Shown: positions 1-11,038 of the stretch, piece by piece
Layout: every line of letters begins with the position of its first letter
How positions within the stretch are numbered: position 1 is the first letter of the stretch
Assembly: GCF_022230925.1 (NCBI RefSeq)
Contig: NZ_JAKKFH010000001.1
Span: 293,208-357,207 of the forward strand
From: Micromonospora alfalfae
GTDB taxonomy: Bacteria; Actinomycetota; Actinomycetes; Mycobacteriales; Micromonosporaceae
Length of the DNA: 64,000 bases
Direction of reading: 5' to 3'
The notes under the pieces: generated by a model
What the model was told of the DNA's origin: nothing
Seen by the model: the letters and a program-made list of their open reading frames with translations, nothing else
Database searches by the model: none
Position numbers and translations under genes: made by a program

Positions 1-10
1 TTCATGATCA
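1..10. repeat. possible cut-off end of a GATC-tipped hairpin
   Basis: The window opens with TTCATGATCA. This equals the inner part of the right arm of the elements at 17244-17306 and 60645-60705 (AACTTCATGATC), and it lies just after the mazG stop codon, an intergenic position like theirs. Only ten bases are visible, so this is a guess. Confidence 0.3.
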
Positions 11-1000
11 CCGTGGGCTGGCGGGTGGGGGTGGGGGTTCGGCTTGGCGGATGGTTTCGGCGTGGGCGAGGGTGGTGCGGCGGAGAGCCGCTTCTGGGTC
101 TGTGCCCGCCTCGCGGGCGGCGGCCACCCTTGCCAGGAGATCGGCGCCCAGCCTTGCCTCGGCGTCGGTCTGGTCGTCGGCCGACGGGAGTGGGACGTTG
201 ACGCCAGTGCGGGCGGCCCGGTCCAGGATCTGCGTTGCCAGGGCCAGCGCGGGCTGACTCAGTGCCACGCCGTCCAACGCCGAGTGCCGTGCCTTCTCCG
301 CGCGCTTGATCCGCTCCCAGTTCTCGGTGATCTCCTCCAGGGTGCCCACCTCAGCACCGGCGAAGACGTGCGGATTACGCCTGATCATCTTGTCGACCAG
401 ACCACCGGCCACGTCGTCGATCGTCCACCGCTCGTCCTCGGGCAACTCCTCGGCGAGCCGCGCGTGCAGCACCACCTGCAACAACACGTCGCCCAACTCC
501 TCGCGCAGCGCGTCGGTGTCGTCGGCGCAGATCGCGTCGTACGCCTCGTAGCTCTCCTCCAGCAGATAACCGGCGAGGCTGCGGTGCGTCTGCGCCCGCT
601 TCCACGGGTCGCCACCTGGAGAGGCCAGTCGATCCAGCACGGCCACGGCGTCGAGCAGCCTGGCACCCGGCGGATCCCACGAGCCGTACATCAACTCCAT
701 CTCGGCCAACCCCGGCTGCCGGGCCAACCGCAGACCCAACTCCCGGGCCAGCGTCTCGTCACCCGCCGGACCGGCCAGCCACACCACAGTGCCGTGCGTC
801 GCCACCGCGTCCAGCAACGGCTGCGTCGCCGGGCCGTCCACCACTGTGACCTCGGCGCCCGCCTGGCGCACGGCCGTGGTCAACTCGCTGTCCGCGCCGG
901 TCAACACCGGGTGCTGGCGTACGACGTCCCAGGCGGCGGCCGTCAACAGGCCGGCGGGCAACCGGGGTGAGGTGACCAGGAGGACGATCCGTGCGGTCAT
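8..1000 (-). CDS. mazG: MazG nucleoside triphosphate pyrophosphohydrolase
   Basis: MazG enzymes hydrolyse (d)NTPs to monophosphates and pyrophosphate in the cytoplasm, clearing damaged or excess nucleotides. The 330-residue protein has about 110 N-terminal residues of unclear role and then one MazG domain. The Mg-binding acidic set is visible as E148, E149 and E152 in LLEESYEAYDA and E167, E168 and D171 in REELGDVLL. The tail is proline-rich (PPPPPASPR). The ATG at 1000 follows the stop of the lipoprotein gene by two bases, so the two are almost certainly co-transcribed, with mfd further upstream. The family call is firm; a joint role with Mfd in genome upkeep is inference. Confidence 0.95.
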   Translation of the reverse strand: MTARIVLLVTSPRLPAGLLTAAAWDVVRQHPVLTGADSELTTAVRQAGAEVTVVDGPATQPLLDAVATHGTVVWLAGPAGDETLARELGLRLARQPGLAEMELMYGSWDPPGARLLDAVAVLDRLASPGGDPWKRAQTHRSLAGYLLEESYEAYDAICADDTDALREELGDVLLQVVLHARLAEELPEDERWTIDDVAGGLVDKMIRRNPHVFAGAEVGTLEEITENWERIKRAEKARHSALDGVALSQPALALATQILDRAARTGVNVPLPSADDQTDAEARLGADLLARVAAAREAGTDPEAALRRTTLAHAETIRQAEPPPPPASPR

Positions 1001-1002
1001 GC

Positions 1003-1764
1003 TCAGCTGGCCGTGCCCTCGGCCTCCGGCGTCCCGGTCGGCCCCTCCGGGGTGGAGATGTCGGTGACCGCGTCGGAGCCCGGCTCACCCAATGGCACGC
1101 TCACCGCGGGTGCGTCACCGGCGAAGCTGAGCAGCGGGAACTCAAGCGGACGGTATCGAGGGCTGACCGTGACGTCGTAACGACCGACCGCCTCGGCCAG
1201 GATCCTCTTGGTCGCCAGCGCGCCGCGTAGCTGCTCGCCGTCGAGCTGCTGGGCGGCCTCCGCATCGGTCACCTCAGCGGGGATCTTGCCGGCCGCACGC
1301 CCGGCGGCGATCACGTCGGCGATCTCCTCCTTGCTCGGCTCGACCGGCTCGGCCGGCAACCCGGACAGGCAGGTGAAGAGCTTCGCCACCTCCCGCACGT
1401 GCCCGGTCTCCGGGTCGAGACCGAGCTGCTGGGCGGCCTGGTCGGCCGCCACCTGGCCGCGCGGCTGGTAGTTCTTCTCGGCGGAGAGCTTCTCGCACAC
1501 CTTCGTCAGCACCATGGTCCGCACCACGTCGGCCACCTTGGGCACTGTCGGTTGCGGCGCCGCGGGCTGCCCACTGGCGGATGACTCCGGGCCCGGGTTC
1601 TTCGTCCGCAGGTCCTGCATCGCGGTGGTGACCTGAACGTCGGTGATGCGCTGGTCACCGACGTAAGCGGCGATACCAGGCTCAGCACGGCAACCGGAGA
1701 GGGCGACGAGGCCGAGCGCCACAGTGGCGACGGCGGCAAGACGGCGAGCACGCATAGCCGTCAC
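1003..1764 (-). CDS. SurA N-terminal-like lipoprotein
   Basis: A 253-residue exported lipoprotein. A short basic N-terminus (MRARR) and a hydrophobic stretch end in the lipobox LVALSGC with Cys25 as the lipidation site. The mature part starts like peptidyl-prolyl isomerase/chaperone SurA N-domains (GIAAYVGDQRITDVQVTTAMQ) and is mostly helical and charged. There is no recognisable PPIase catalytic domain. It lies between mfd and mazG in the same direction, an arrangement I associate with actinobacteria. GTG 1764 is given as start; ATG 1755 (MRARR) is equally plausible. A chaperone role is inferred only from the N-terminal similarity. Confidence 0.75.
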   Translation of the reverse strand: MTAMRARRLAAVATVALGLVALSGCRAEPGIAAYVGDQRITDVQVTTAMQDLRTKNPGPESSASGQPAAPQPTVPKVADVVRTMVLTKVCEKLSAEKNYQPRGQVAADQAAQQLGLDPETGHVREVAKLFTCLSGLPAEPVEPSKEEIADVIAAGRAAGKIPAEVTDAEAAQQLDGEQLRGALATKRILAEAVGRYDVTVSPRYRPLEFPLLSFAGDAPAVSVPLGEPGSDAVTDISTPEGPTGTPEAEGTAS

Positions 1765-1818
1765 TCTCTCACGCCGTCACCCGGGGTTGTGACACCCCCC
1801 ACCTTCGGGCATACCCGT

Positions 1819-1850
1819 ACCAGGGACGGCGTCGACGCGCCGTCCCTGGT
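1819..1850 (-). terminator. hairpin terminator after mfd
   Basis: A perfect 13-bp stem (ACCAGGGACGGCG / CGCCGTCCCTGGT) closes a six-base loop. It lies 46 bases beyond the mfd stop codon and before the lipoprotein start. There is no long T tract, as is usual in high-GC actinobacteria. Confidence 0.7.
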
Positions 1851-1856
1851 CGAGAG

Positions 1857-1910
1857 CACACCGCCGGCTCAGGCGCTCGCGGCCACACCGCCGGCTCAGG
1901 CGCTCGCGGC
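1857..1910. repeat. 27-bp tandem duplication over the mfd stop codon
   Basis: Two identical 27-bp units (1857-1883 and 1884-1910) lie head to tail. The second contains the last mfd codons and the TGA at 1896-1898; the first repeats them downstream, including a second in-frame TGA. Because 27 is nine codons, the frame is preserved. The first stop still ends Mfd, so the copy is silent. Confidence 0.9.
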
Positions 1911-4900
1911 GACGGCGAGTGGGGCGGGAGCACCGAGCACATCGGAGAGCAGTTGCGCGCACCACTGAAGCAGCGCCTGGTCACGCAGCGGCTCGCCGCC
2001 GATCCGACGGGTGGTCGGTCGGGGCACGCTGACCTGGTCGGTGGCCTGCTTGTAGACGGCATCCGGGTGGTAGCGCTTGAGCCGCAACTGCTTCGAGTCC
2101 GGTAGCGGCAGCGGACCGAACCGTACGTGCTTGCCTTGCATCGACACGTCGCTCAGGCCGTAGCGGCGGGCCAGCAGACGGAACCGGGCCACCTCCACCA
2201 GGTTCTGCACCGGGGCGGGCGGCTCGCCGTACCGGTCGGTCATCTCGGCGATCACCTCGCCCAGCCGCTCCTCGTCGCGCGCCTCGGCGAGCTTGCGGTA
2301 CATCTCCAGGCGCAGCCGCTCCACGCTCACATAGTCGTGCGGCAGGTGCGCGTCGACCGGCAGGTCGATCTTGACGTCGGTCTCCTCCTCCGGCCGCTCA
2401 CCCTTGAACGCGGAGACCGCCTCGCCGACCATCCGCACGTACAGGTCGAAACCGACGCCCTCGATGTGCCCGGACTGCTCGCCACCGAGCAGGTTGCCGG
2501 CGCCCCGGATCTCCAGGTCCTTCATCGCCACGTACATGCCGGCACCCAACTCGGTGTGCTGGGCGATGGTCGCCAACCGCTCGTGGGCGTGCTCGGTGAG
2601 CGGCTTCTCCGGCGGGTAGAGGAAGTAGGCGTACGCCCGCTCCCGGCCCCGGCCGACCCGGCCCCGGATCTGGTGCAACTGGGCCAGGCCGAGCAGGTCG
2701 GCCCGCTCCACGATCAGCGTGTTGGCGTTCGGGATGTCGATGCCCGACTCGACGATCGTGGTGCAGACCAGGACGTCGAACTCCTTCTCCCAGAAGCCGA
2801 CCATGACCTTCTCCAGGGCGTCCTCGCCCATCTGGCCGTGCGCCACAGCGACCCGCGCCTCGGGCACCAGCTCCCGCAGCCGCCGTGCCGCCCGGTCGAT
2901 CGACTCGACCCGGTTGTGCAGGTAGAAGACCTGCCCGTCGCGGAGCAGCTCACGGTGGATGGACGCGGCCACCTGACGGTCGTCCTGCGCGCCGACGAAG
3001 GTGAGCACCGGGTGCCGCTCCTCCGGTGGGGTGGCGATGGTGGACATCTCCCGGATGCCGGTGATCGCCATCTCCAGGGTGCGCGGGATCGGGGTGGCCG
3101 ACATGCTGAGCACGTCGACCGACGCGCGCAGCGTCTTCAGGTGTTCCTTGTGCTCGACACCGAAGCGCTGCTCCTCGTCGACGATCACCAGACCCAGCTG
3201 CTTGAAGCGGGTCGCCGTCTGCAACAGCCGGTGCGTACCGATGACGATGTCGACGGTGCCGTCGGCGACCATCTCCAGCGTCCGCTCGGTCTCCTTCGCC
3301 GTCTGGAACCGGGACAGCTGCCGGATCTGGACCGGGAACTGGCTCATCCGCTCGGCGAACGTGTTGTAGTGCTGCTGAACCAGCAGGGTGGTCGGCACCA
3401 GCACCGCCACCTGCTTGCCGTCCTGTACCGCCTTGAACGCCGCCCGGACCGCGATCTCGGTCTTGCCGTAGCCGACGTCACCGCAGATCAGCCGGTCCAT
3501 CGGGACGGTCTGCTCCATGTCCCGCTTGACCTCGTCGATAGCGGCGAGCTGGTCCGGCGTCTCCTGCCAGGGGAAGGCGTCCTCCAGCTCCCGCTGCCAC
3601 GGGGTGTCCGGGCCGAACGAGTGCCCCTTGGACGCCTTGCGGGCGGCGTAGAGCTGGATGAGCTGCGCGGCGATCTCCCGGACCGCCTTACGGGCCCGGG
3701 CCTTGGACTTCTGCCAGTCCGAGCCACCCATCTTGTGCAGGGTGGGCTGCTCGCCGCCCACGTAGCGGGAGAGCTGGTCGAGCTGGTCGGTCGGGACGAA
3801 CAACCGGTCGCCGGGCTGGCCCCGCTTGCTGGCCGCGTACTCGATGACGAGGTATTCCCGGCTGGCGCCGTTGACGGTGCGCTGCACCAGCTCCACGTAG
3901 CGGCCGATGCCGTGCTGCTCGTGCACCACGAAGTCGCCGGCCTTGAGCTCCAGCGGGTCGATGGTGTTGCGCCGGCGGCTCGGCATCTTGCGCATGTCCC
4001 GCGTCGAGGTGCCCCGACCGCCCGTCACGTCGTTGCCGGTGAGCAGCACGAAACGGGACGCCTCGTCGACGAACCCGCTGCTCAGCGCACCGCAGGTGAC
4101 CACCAGCTCGCCGGGGACGGGCGCGGTCGGCACCTCCTCGACCAACCGGGCGCCCAGGCCGGCGTCGCGCAGCACCTCCACCGCCCGCTGGGCGGGGCCG
4201 TGCCCCTCGAAGACCAGCGCGATCGACCAACCCTCGCCGGCCCAACGCTTGAGGTCCTCGACCACCCGCGAGGTCTCGCCGTGGTAGAGCGGCGCCGGTT
4301 GGGCGGACAGGGTCACCGCGATGGCGTCGTCCGGAGTGACGGCGGCCTGCTCGGGCGCGTCCTCCCACGGCTGCCGAGTCTCGGCGGTCTCCCCCTCGAC
4401 AAGGCCGAACGGGGACAGCGTCCACCACGGCTGGCCGAGCCTGCCCGCGGCGGCGCGTACCTCGCCGAGGGTGCGGAAGGCGGCGGCGCCAACGTCCACC
4501 GGGGCCTGGCCGCCGACCGCGGCGGCGGCCCAGCTGGCCTGCAAGAACTCCTCCGACGTACGTACCAGGTCGTGCGCCCGCGTGCGGATCCGCTCCGGGT
4601 CGCAGAGCAGGACGTGGGTGCCGGCCGGCATGGCGTCCAGCAGCAGCTCCAGCGAGTCGGGGCCGACCAGCACCGGGGCCAGCGACTCCATCCCCTCCAC
4701 CGGGATGCCCTCGGCCAGCTTGTCGAGGATCTCGGCCAGCTCGGGGTGCTGCTCGGCGAGCGCGGCGGCCCGGTCGCGGACCGCCGGGGTGAGCAGCAGC
4801 TCGCGGCAGGGCGGTGCCCAGAGCAGCGGAACCTGCTCGATGGTCCGCTGGTCGGCGACGGCGAAGGTGCGGATCTCCTCCACCTCGTCGCCCCAGAACT

Positions 4901-5555
4901 CGACACGCGACGGGTGCTCGTCGGTGGGCGGGAAGACGTCCAGGATGCCGCCACGCACCGCGAACTCGCCGCGCTTGGTGACCAGGTCGACCCTGGCGTA
5001 GGCCATGTCGATCAGCCGGCGGGCGACCTCTTCCAGGTCGGCCTCCTCGCCGGCGGCGAGCTGCACCGGCTCCAGATCGCCGAGCCCCTTGAGCTGCGGC
5101 TGGAGCAGGGAACGGACCGGGGCCACCACCACTCGCAGTGGCCCGGTGCCGCCGTGCGCGTCGGTCGCCTCCGGGTGCGCCAGCCGGCGCAGCACTGCCA
5201 GCCGCCGGCCGACGGTGTCGGAGCGGGGGGACAGCCGCTCGTGCGGCAGCGTCTCCCAGGAGGGGAAGACCACCACCTGCTCGGCCGGCAGCAACCCGCC
5301 CAGCGCGGCGGCGAGGTCGTCAGCCTCCCGGGTGGTGGCGGTCACCGCCAGCACCGGTCGCCCGGCGCCCTCGTTGTCGGCGGCGACCGCCGCGACGGCG
5401 AACGGGCGCAGGGCCGCCGGGGCGGTGATGTCGAGGCCGTCGACCTGGGCGGCACCGGAGCGCGCCAGGTCACGCGCCCGGGTCAGCCCGGGGTCGGCCA
5501 GGGCGGCGGTGAACAGACCGGTGAGCAAGGGAAACCTTTCGGGGAGTCGACGCAC
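1896..5555 (-). CDS. mfd: transcription-repair coupling factor Mfd
   Basis: Mfd pushes stalled RNA polymerase off damaged DNA and recruits the UvrABC machinery. The 1219-residue length is typical. The N-terminal third is UvrB-like. An RNA-polymerase-interacting CarD/Tudor-like segment ([15 protein letters not shown]) is near residue 543, Walker A ([11 protein letters not shown]) near 690, the DEEQ box (IVDEEQRFG) near 790, then SATPIPRTL, the motif VI helix [10 protein letters not shown], and a C-terminal TRCF domain. Start choice is open: GTG 5555 is given, but TTG 5528 has GAAAGG six bases before it and would also give a normal N-terminus ([15 protein letters not shown]). A TAGGCT -10 box on this strand lies at 5601-5606. 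Confidence 0.97.
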   Translation of the reverse strand: MRRLPERFPLLTGLFTAALADPGLTRARDLARSGAAQVDGLDITAPAALRPFAVAAVAADNEGAGRPVLAVTATTREADDLAAALGGLLPAEQVVVFPSWETLPHERLSPRSDTVGRRLAVLRRLAHPEATDAHGGTGPLRVVVAPVRSLLQPQLKGLGDLEPVQLAAGEEADLEEVARRLIDMAYARVDLVTKRGEFAVRGGILDVFPPTDEHPSRVEFWGDEVEEIRTFAVADQRTIEQVPLLWAPPCRELLLTPAVRDRAAALAEQHPELAEILDKLAEGIPVEGMESLAPVLVGPDSLELLLDAMPAGTHVLLCDPERIRTRAHDLVRTSEEFLQASWAAAAVGGQAPVDVGAAAFRTLGEVRAAAGRLGQPWWTLSPFGLVEGETAETRQPWEDAPEQAAVTPDDAIAVTLSAQPAPLYHGETSRVVEDLKRWAGEGWSIALVFEGHGPAQRAVEVLRDAGLGARLVEEVPTAPVPGELVVTCGALSSGFVDEASRFVLLTGNDVTGGRGTSTRDMRKMPSRRRNTIDPLELKAGDFVVHEQHGIGRYVELVQRTVNGASREYLVIEYAASKRGQPGDRLFVPTDQLDQLSRYVGGEQPTLHKMGGSDWQKSKARARKAVREIAAQLIQLYAARKASKGHSFGPDTPWQRELEDAFPWQETPDQLAAIDEVKRDMEQTVPMDRLICGDVGYGKTEIAVRAAFKAVQDGKQVAVLVPTTLLVQQHYNTFAERMSQFPVQIRQLSRFQTAKETERTLEMVADGTVDIVIGTHRLLQTATRFKQLGLVIVDEEQRFGVEHKEHLKTLRASVDVLSMSATPIPRTLEMAITGIREMSTIATPPEERHPVLTFVGAQDDRQVAASIHRELLRDGQVFYLHNRVESIDRAARRLRELVPEARVAVAHGQMGEDALEKVMVGFWEKEFDVLVCTTIVESGIDIPNANTLIVERADLLGLAQLHQIRGRVGRGRERAYAYFLYPPEKPLTEHAHERLATIAQHTELGAGMYVAMKDLEIRGAGNLLGGEQSGHIEGVGFDLYVRMVGEAVSAFKGERPEEETDVKIDLPVDAHLPHDYVSVERLRLEMYRKLAEARDEERLGEVIAEMTDRYGEPPAPVQNLVEVARFRLLARRYGLSDVSMQGKHVRFGPLPLPDSKQLRLKRYHPDAVYKQATDQVSVPRPTTRRIGGEPLRDQALLQWCAQLLSDVLGAPAPLAVAASA

Positions 5556-5683
5556 ACGACGGCGGCCCCTCGTCCAGCCGGACGGGGGGGCGCGACAACA
5601 AGCCTAGCCCCGTCGACCGACAGCCACCCCCTTCCGCCCAGGTCCGCGCCGCGCGCCGTGTCCCCGCAGGCCACCCCTCGTTC

Positions 5684-5761
5684 CAAGATCCGCGCAACTT
5701 CCCGGAGATTGCCGCGTCCGGGGCGCGGGAGGCGGCAGTTCTCGATGTTGTGCGGATCTTG
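5684..5761. repeat. GATC-tipped inverted repeat A
   Basis: The left arm CAAGATCCGCGCAACTTC pairs with the complement of the right arm (CAAGATCCGCACAACATC), 16 of 18 bases matching. Pairing resumes further in at TGCCGC/GCGGCA. The arm core GATCCGCRCAAC is the same as in the element at 41052-41123. It sits in a divergent intergenic gap, so it cannot be terminating either neighbour. Confidence 0.85.
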
Positions 5762-5856
5762 TCGGTGCCGCACTGTCGACCGCGCCGGAGCGCGCCGACA
5801 GGTGACCGGGCGGGGCGATCCGTCCCGCTGCCGCCTCGCGCGGCGGACACACCGAG

Positions 5857-5934
5857 CAAGGTCGTCCTCGATCCAGGATGTAGTGGTCTCGAAGCCGGCA
5901 GACCGCACTCTTTCCTGGATCGAGCACGATCTTG
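5857..5934. repeat. GATC-tipped inverted repeat B
   Basis: Arms starting CAAGRTCGTSCTCGATCCAGGA face each other with 20 of 22 matches, including a perfect 12-bp core CTCGATCCAGGA. Inside the loop a second small stem forms (TGGTCT ... AGACC). The tips CAAGRTC/GATCTTG match those of repeat A, about 100 bp to the left. Confidence 0.85.
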
Positions 5935-6101
5935 GCCGATCGGAGGGCGCGGACCGCTGCCCCGCCGATGGGGGCCGGCACGGGCACCTTTCGGTCCGCG
6001 CCTTCGCCGTCGTCGACCCCTGACGCCTGCCGCACCGCTGGTCTCTGCCGCGCCTCGGGGGCGGCGAGCTGGTTCCACCCTGGGGTCTGCAAATCGGGCC
6101 A

Positions 6102-6107
6102 TAGGCT
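6102..6107 (+). promoter_or_regulatory. -10 box, leaderless start of 6114 gene
   Basis: TAGGCT lies exactly six bases before the GTG at 6114, and there is no Shine-Dalgarno sequence. Transcription would begin at or next to the start codon. Confidence 0.65.
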
Positions 6108-6113
6108 AACAAC

Positions 6114-7166
6114 GTGGACGAAGAATCGCGCGGCACGGCTCGCGACTGGGCGCCGCGCAGCATCGGACTGCTCCTCGGCACCCTCGTACTGGCCACGGCG
6201 TTCATCGCTGCCTACGTCGGCGCGTTGCACCAGCCCACACCCCGCGACCTGCCGATCGGCGTCGTCTCCGGCGACCAACGCGCCCAGGCGACGCTCGACG
6301 CCGTGCGCGGCCAGACCACCATCCTCAAACCCATCGGGTACGACGACCCGACCGCCGCCGAGGACGGGCTGCTCAGCCGCGCGGTGTACGCAGTACTCAG
6401 CACCGGAGAAGACAACGGCCTGCTCCTCACCGTGGCGAGCGCCTCCGGCCCCTCCGCCACCAGCGCGATAAAGGAGGTCCTGGGCACCGCCACCACCCGC
6501 ACCGGGACCCCGCTCCGGATCGTCGACGAGGTTCCGGTCACCCCGGCCGACACGCGCGGGGTGGTGCCCTTCTACCTGAATGTCGGGTACGTGCTCGGCG
6601 GCTACCTCGCCTCGACGGTGCTCGGGATATCCGCCGGCACCACCCCCCGTACGGCGCGACGGGCCGGACTGCGCGTCGCCGCCCTGGCGGTCTACAGCGT
6701 GCTGCTCGGCATCGCCGGCGCGGTGGTGGTCGGACCCGTGCTGGACATCTGGCACCACGACGTACCGACGATCGCCGCCATCGGGGCGCTGGCCGTCTTC
6801 GCCGCAGCCATGTTCGCCAGCGCCATTCAGGGCTGGCTCGGCGTCGCGGGCACCGCGCTGGTCATCCTGCTGTTGGTGGTGCTCGGCAACCCGGGCTCCG
6901 GTGGCATCTACGCGCCCGAGTTCCTGCCCGGGGTGCTGCGCGGCATGCACCGCTGGAACATCCCCGGGCTCGCCAACGACCTGACCAAGGCCGCTGTGTA
7001 CTTCGACTGGCGGTCGGCCGGCTGGCCGGCTTCCGCCCTCGGGATCTGGGCGGTGCTCGGAGGGCTCGGACTGGTCAGCGCGAGCCTGGTCCGGGGTCGC
7101 CGGGCCGCCCCCTCCGGCCCCGCAACGACCCGCTCGGGCCCCTCGCCGGACCGCGACGGTGGTTGA
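6114..7166 (+). CDS. multi-pass membrane protein, ABC-2/YhgE-like
   Basis: A 350-residue membrane protein. The first membrane segment is about residues 17-38, followed by an exported domain of roughly 130 residues. After that come five or so membrane segments (YVLGGYLASTVLGIS, AALAVYSVLLGIAGAVVV, AALAVFAAAMFASAI, ALVILLLVVLGNPG, ASALGIWAVLGGLGLVSASLV) and a Pro/Ser-rich basic tail. One long N-terminal loop followed by a helical bundle is the layout of ABC-2 permease-like and YhgE/Pip-like proteins. No ATPase gene is adjacent. The substrate is unknown, and the family call is tentative. Confidence 0.7.
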   Translation: MDEESRGTARDWAPRSIGLLLGTLVLATAFIAAYVGALHQPTPRDLPIGVVSGDQRAQATLDAVRGQTTILKPIGYDDPTAAEDGLLSRAVYAVLSTGEDNGLLLTVASASGPSATSAIKEVLGTATTRTGTPLRIVDEVPVTPADTRGVVPFYLNVGYVLGGYLASTVLGISAGTTPRTARRAGLRVAALAVYSVLLGIAGAVVVGPVLDIWHHDVPTIAAIGALAVFAAAMFASAIQGWLGVAGTALVILLLVVLGNPGSGGIYAPEFLPGVLRGMHRWNIPGLANDLTKAAVYFDWRSAGWPASALGIWAVLGGLGLVSASLVRGRRAAPSGPATTRSGPSPDRDGG

Positions 7167-7239
7167 GATCACCCCGGAAAACACCCTCCTGAGGGCAGTG
7201 GATCACCAGGGGGCCCTCCAGACATCCCCTGCGCGCGGA

Positions 7240-7269
7240 TACCATCCAGTAAGTCGGACAGCGCTGTCC
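7240..7269 (+). promoter_or_regulatory. ppc promoter and 14-bp palindrome
   Basis: A -10-like TACCAT at 7240-7245 is followed by the perfect palindrome GGACAGCGCTGTCC at 7256-7269, where a transcript would start, and then by the ribosome binding site AAGGGAG. A repressor bound there would block ppc. No candidate regulator gene is adjacent. Confidence 0.4.
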
Positions 7270-7295
7270 TTCGTATCCACGTAAGGGAGCGCATC

Positions 7296-10082
<2,787 letters not shown>

Positions 10083-10092
10083 TCGACAGGTA

Positions 10093-10134
10093 CGGAAAAC
10101 GGGCCCCGGTCGCTGCGACCGGGGCCCGTTTCCG
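10093..10134. terminator. bidirectional terminator ppc / GGGDF-protein gene
   Basis: A nearly perfect stem of about 20 bp (CGGAAAACGGGCCCCGGTCGC against GCGACCGGGGCCCGTTTCCG) with a one-base loop centre. It lies between two converging genes and can serve both. Confidence 0.85.
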
Positions 10135-10150
10135 TAGCTCTGAACGACTG

Positions 10151-10300
10151 TCAGAAGTCGCCGCCGCCGAAATCGCCACCGCCGAAATCGCCACCGCCGA
10201 AGCCGCCGCCACCGAAGTCGCCGCCACCGAAGTCACCACCGGCGTAGTCGCCGCCGCCGAAGTCCCCACCCTGGTCGCCGCCGCCGAAGTCGCCGCCCTG
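10151..10300. repeat. 15-bp-type coding repeats (GGGDF)
   Basis: Degenerate tandem units resembling CCGCCGAAATCGCCA, read on the minus strand as GGGDF/GGDFG codons. The unit length of 15 bases keeps the frame, so copy number can change without breaking the gene. Confidence 0.8.
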
Positions 10301-10984
10301 GTCGCCACCGTCGCCGCCTTGGTCGACACCGTCACCGAAGCCCTCCTGGTAGCCGGCGTCGTAGCCGTACCCGGGGTCGGCGAAGGCGGGCGAGAAGAGC
10401 GCGTCGGCGATCAGGATGCCGCCGAGCACACCGGCGCCGGCACCCAGTGCCGTCTTCCACCAGGGCGTCGAATACCAACCGGCGGGCACCGGTCGGCCCT
10501 GATAACGCCCACCGGGGTAGTAGTAGGGCGTTTCCCGGCCGGGTTGCGGCCCGGCCCGGAAGGTCTGCCCCTGCACATCGACCTCACGTTCCCTGGTGAG
10601 CTGTCCCACGCCGCGGGCCGCGGCCAGGGTGGGCAGCTCGGGGCCCGGATCGATGCCCAGCGCCGTGCGCGCCGCCCGGATGTACGCCAGACCCTCCAAC
10701 GCGGTCTCCCGGGCCAGCCCGAACTGGTGCGGCGTGGACGCCTGCTCCAGCTGGGAGCCCGCCGCGTTGTACCGCTCACCGGCGTCGGCCAGCGCCTGGC
10801 GAACCGCCGGGTCGTCGCCGTGCAGGTTCATCAACTGGCCACCGAGGCGCTCGTACCACCGCTGCGCCTCCGCGCGGGCGTCGCCGAGCTCGGTGCGCCG
10901 ACGGGCACCGGCCTGAGCGCGGACGAGCGCGGCGGCGCCCAACGCGCCGACCAGCACAACGGCGAGGCAGAGCACAAGTTCCAT
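10151..10984 (-). CDS. membrane protein with Gly-Asp-Phe repeat tail
   Basis: A 277-residue protein with an N-terminal membrane anchor (LCLAVVLVGALGAAALV), a helical charged region of about 130 residues, a short Pro/Tyr segment and a second hydrophobic stretch (GAGAGVLGGILIADALF). The last 70 residues are almost only G, D, F and Q, including about eight GGGDF units, and end in DF. The start at 10984 was chosen because MELVLCLAV begins the anchor; upstream sequence is the promoter region shared with rmuC. The function is unknown. The repeat tail looks disordered and acidic and may bind metal or a partner, which is inference. Confidence 0.8.
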   Translation of the reverse strand: MELVLCLAVVLVGALGAAALVRAQAGARRRTELGDARAEAQRWYERLGGQLMNLHGDDPAVRQALADAGERYNAAGSQLEQASTPHQFGLARETALEGLAYIRAARTALGIDPGPELPTLAAARGVGQLTREREVDVQGQTFRAGPQPGRETPYYYPGGRYQGRPVPAGWYSTPWWKTALGAGAGVLGGILIADALFSPAFADPGYGYDAGYQEGFGDGVDQGGDGGDQGGDFGGGDQGGDFGGGDYAGGDFGGGDFGGGGFGGGDFGGGDFGGGDF

Positions 10985-11038
10985 GTCATCGAACGTACCC
11001 CCGGGTCGCACGTCGTATCCGTCTGGCAAGCTCCGGTG

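Larger units (their letters stand above)
5556..6113. other. divergent intergenic region with two long hairpins
   Basis: A 558-bp gap between mfd (leftward) and the membrane-protein gene (rightward). It holds the mfd promoter (-10 TAGGCT at 5601-5606, minus strand), two long inverted repeats (5684-5761 and 5857-5934) and the leaderless promoter of the rightward gene at 6102-6107. Open frames here do not resemble proteins, and I see no small gene. Confidence 0.7.

Noticed and set aside
2127..6023. A very long open frame (1298 codons) on the plus strand opposite mfd, and similar long frames opposite ppc (8004-9770), pckG (33047-35287), pccB (39388-41028) and the kinase (45887-47896).
   Set aside because: High-GC coding strands leave the opposite strand open. 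The translations are low-complexity and lack any domain, while the other strand encodes complete known proteins.
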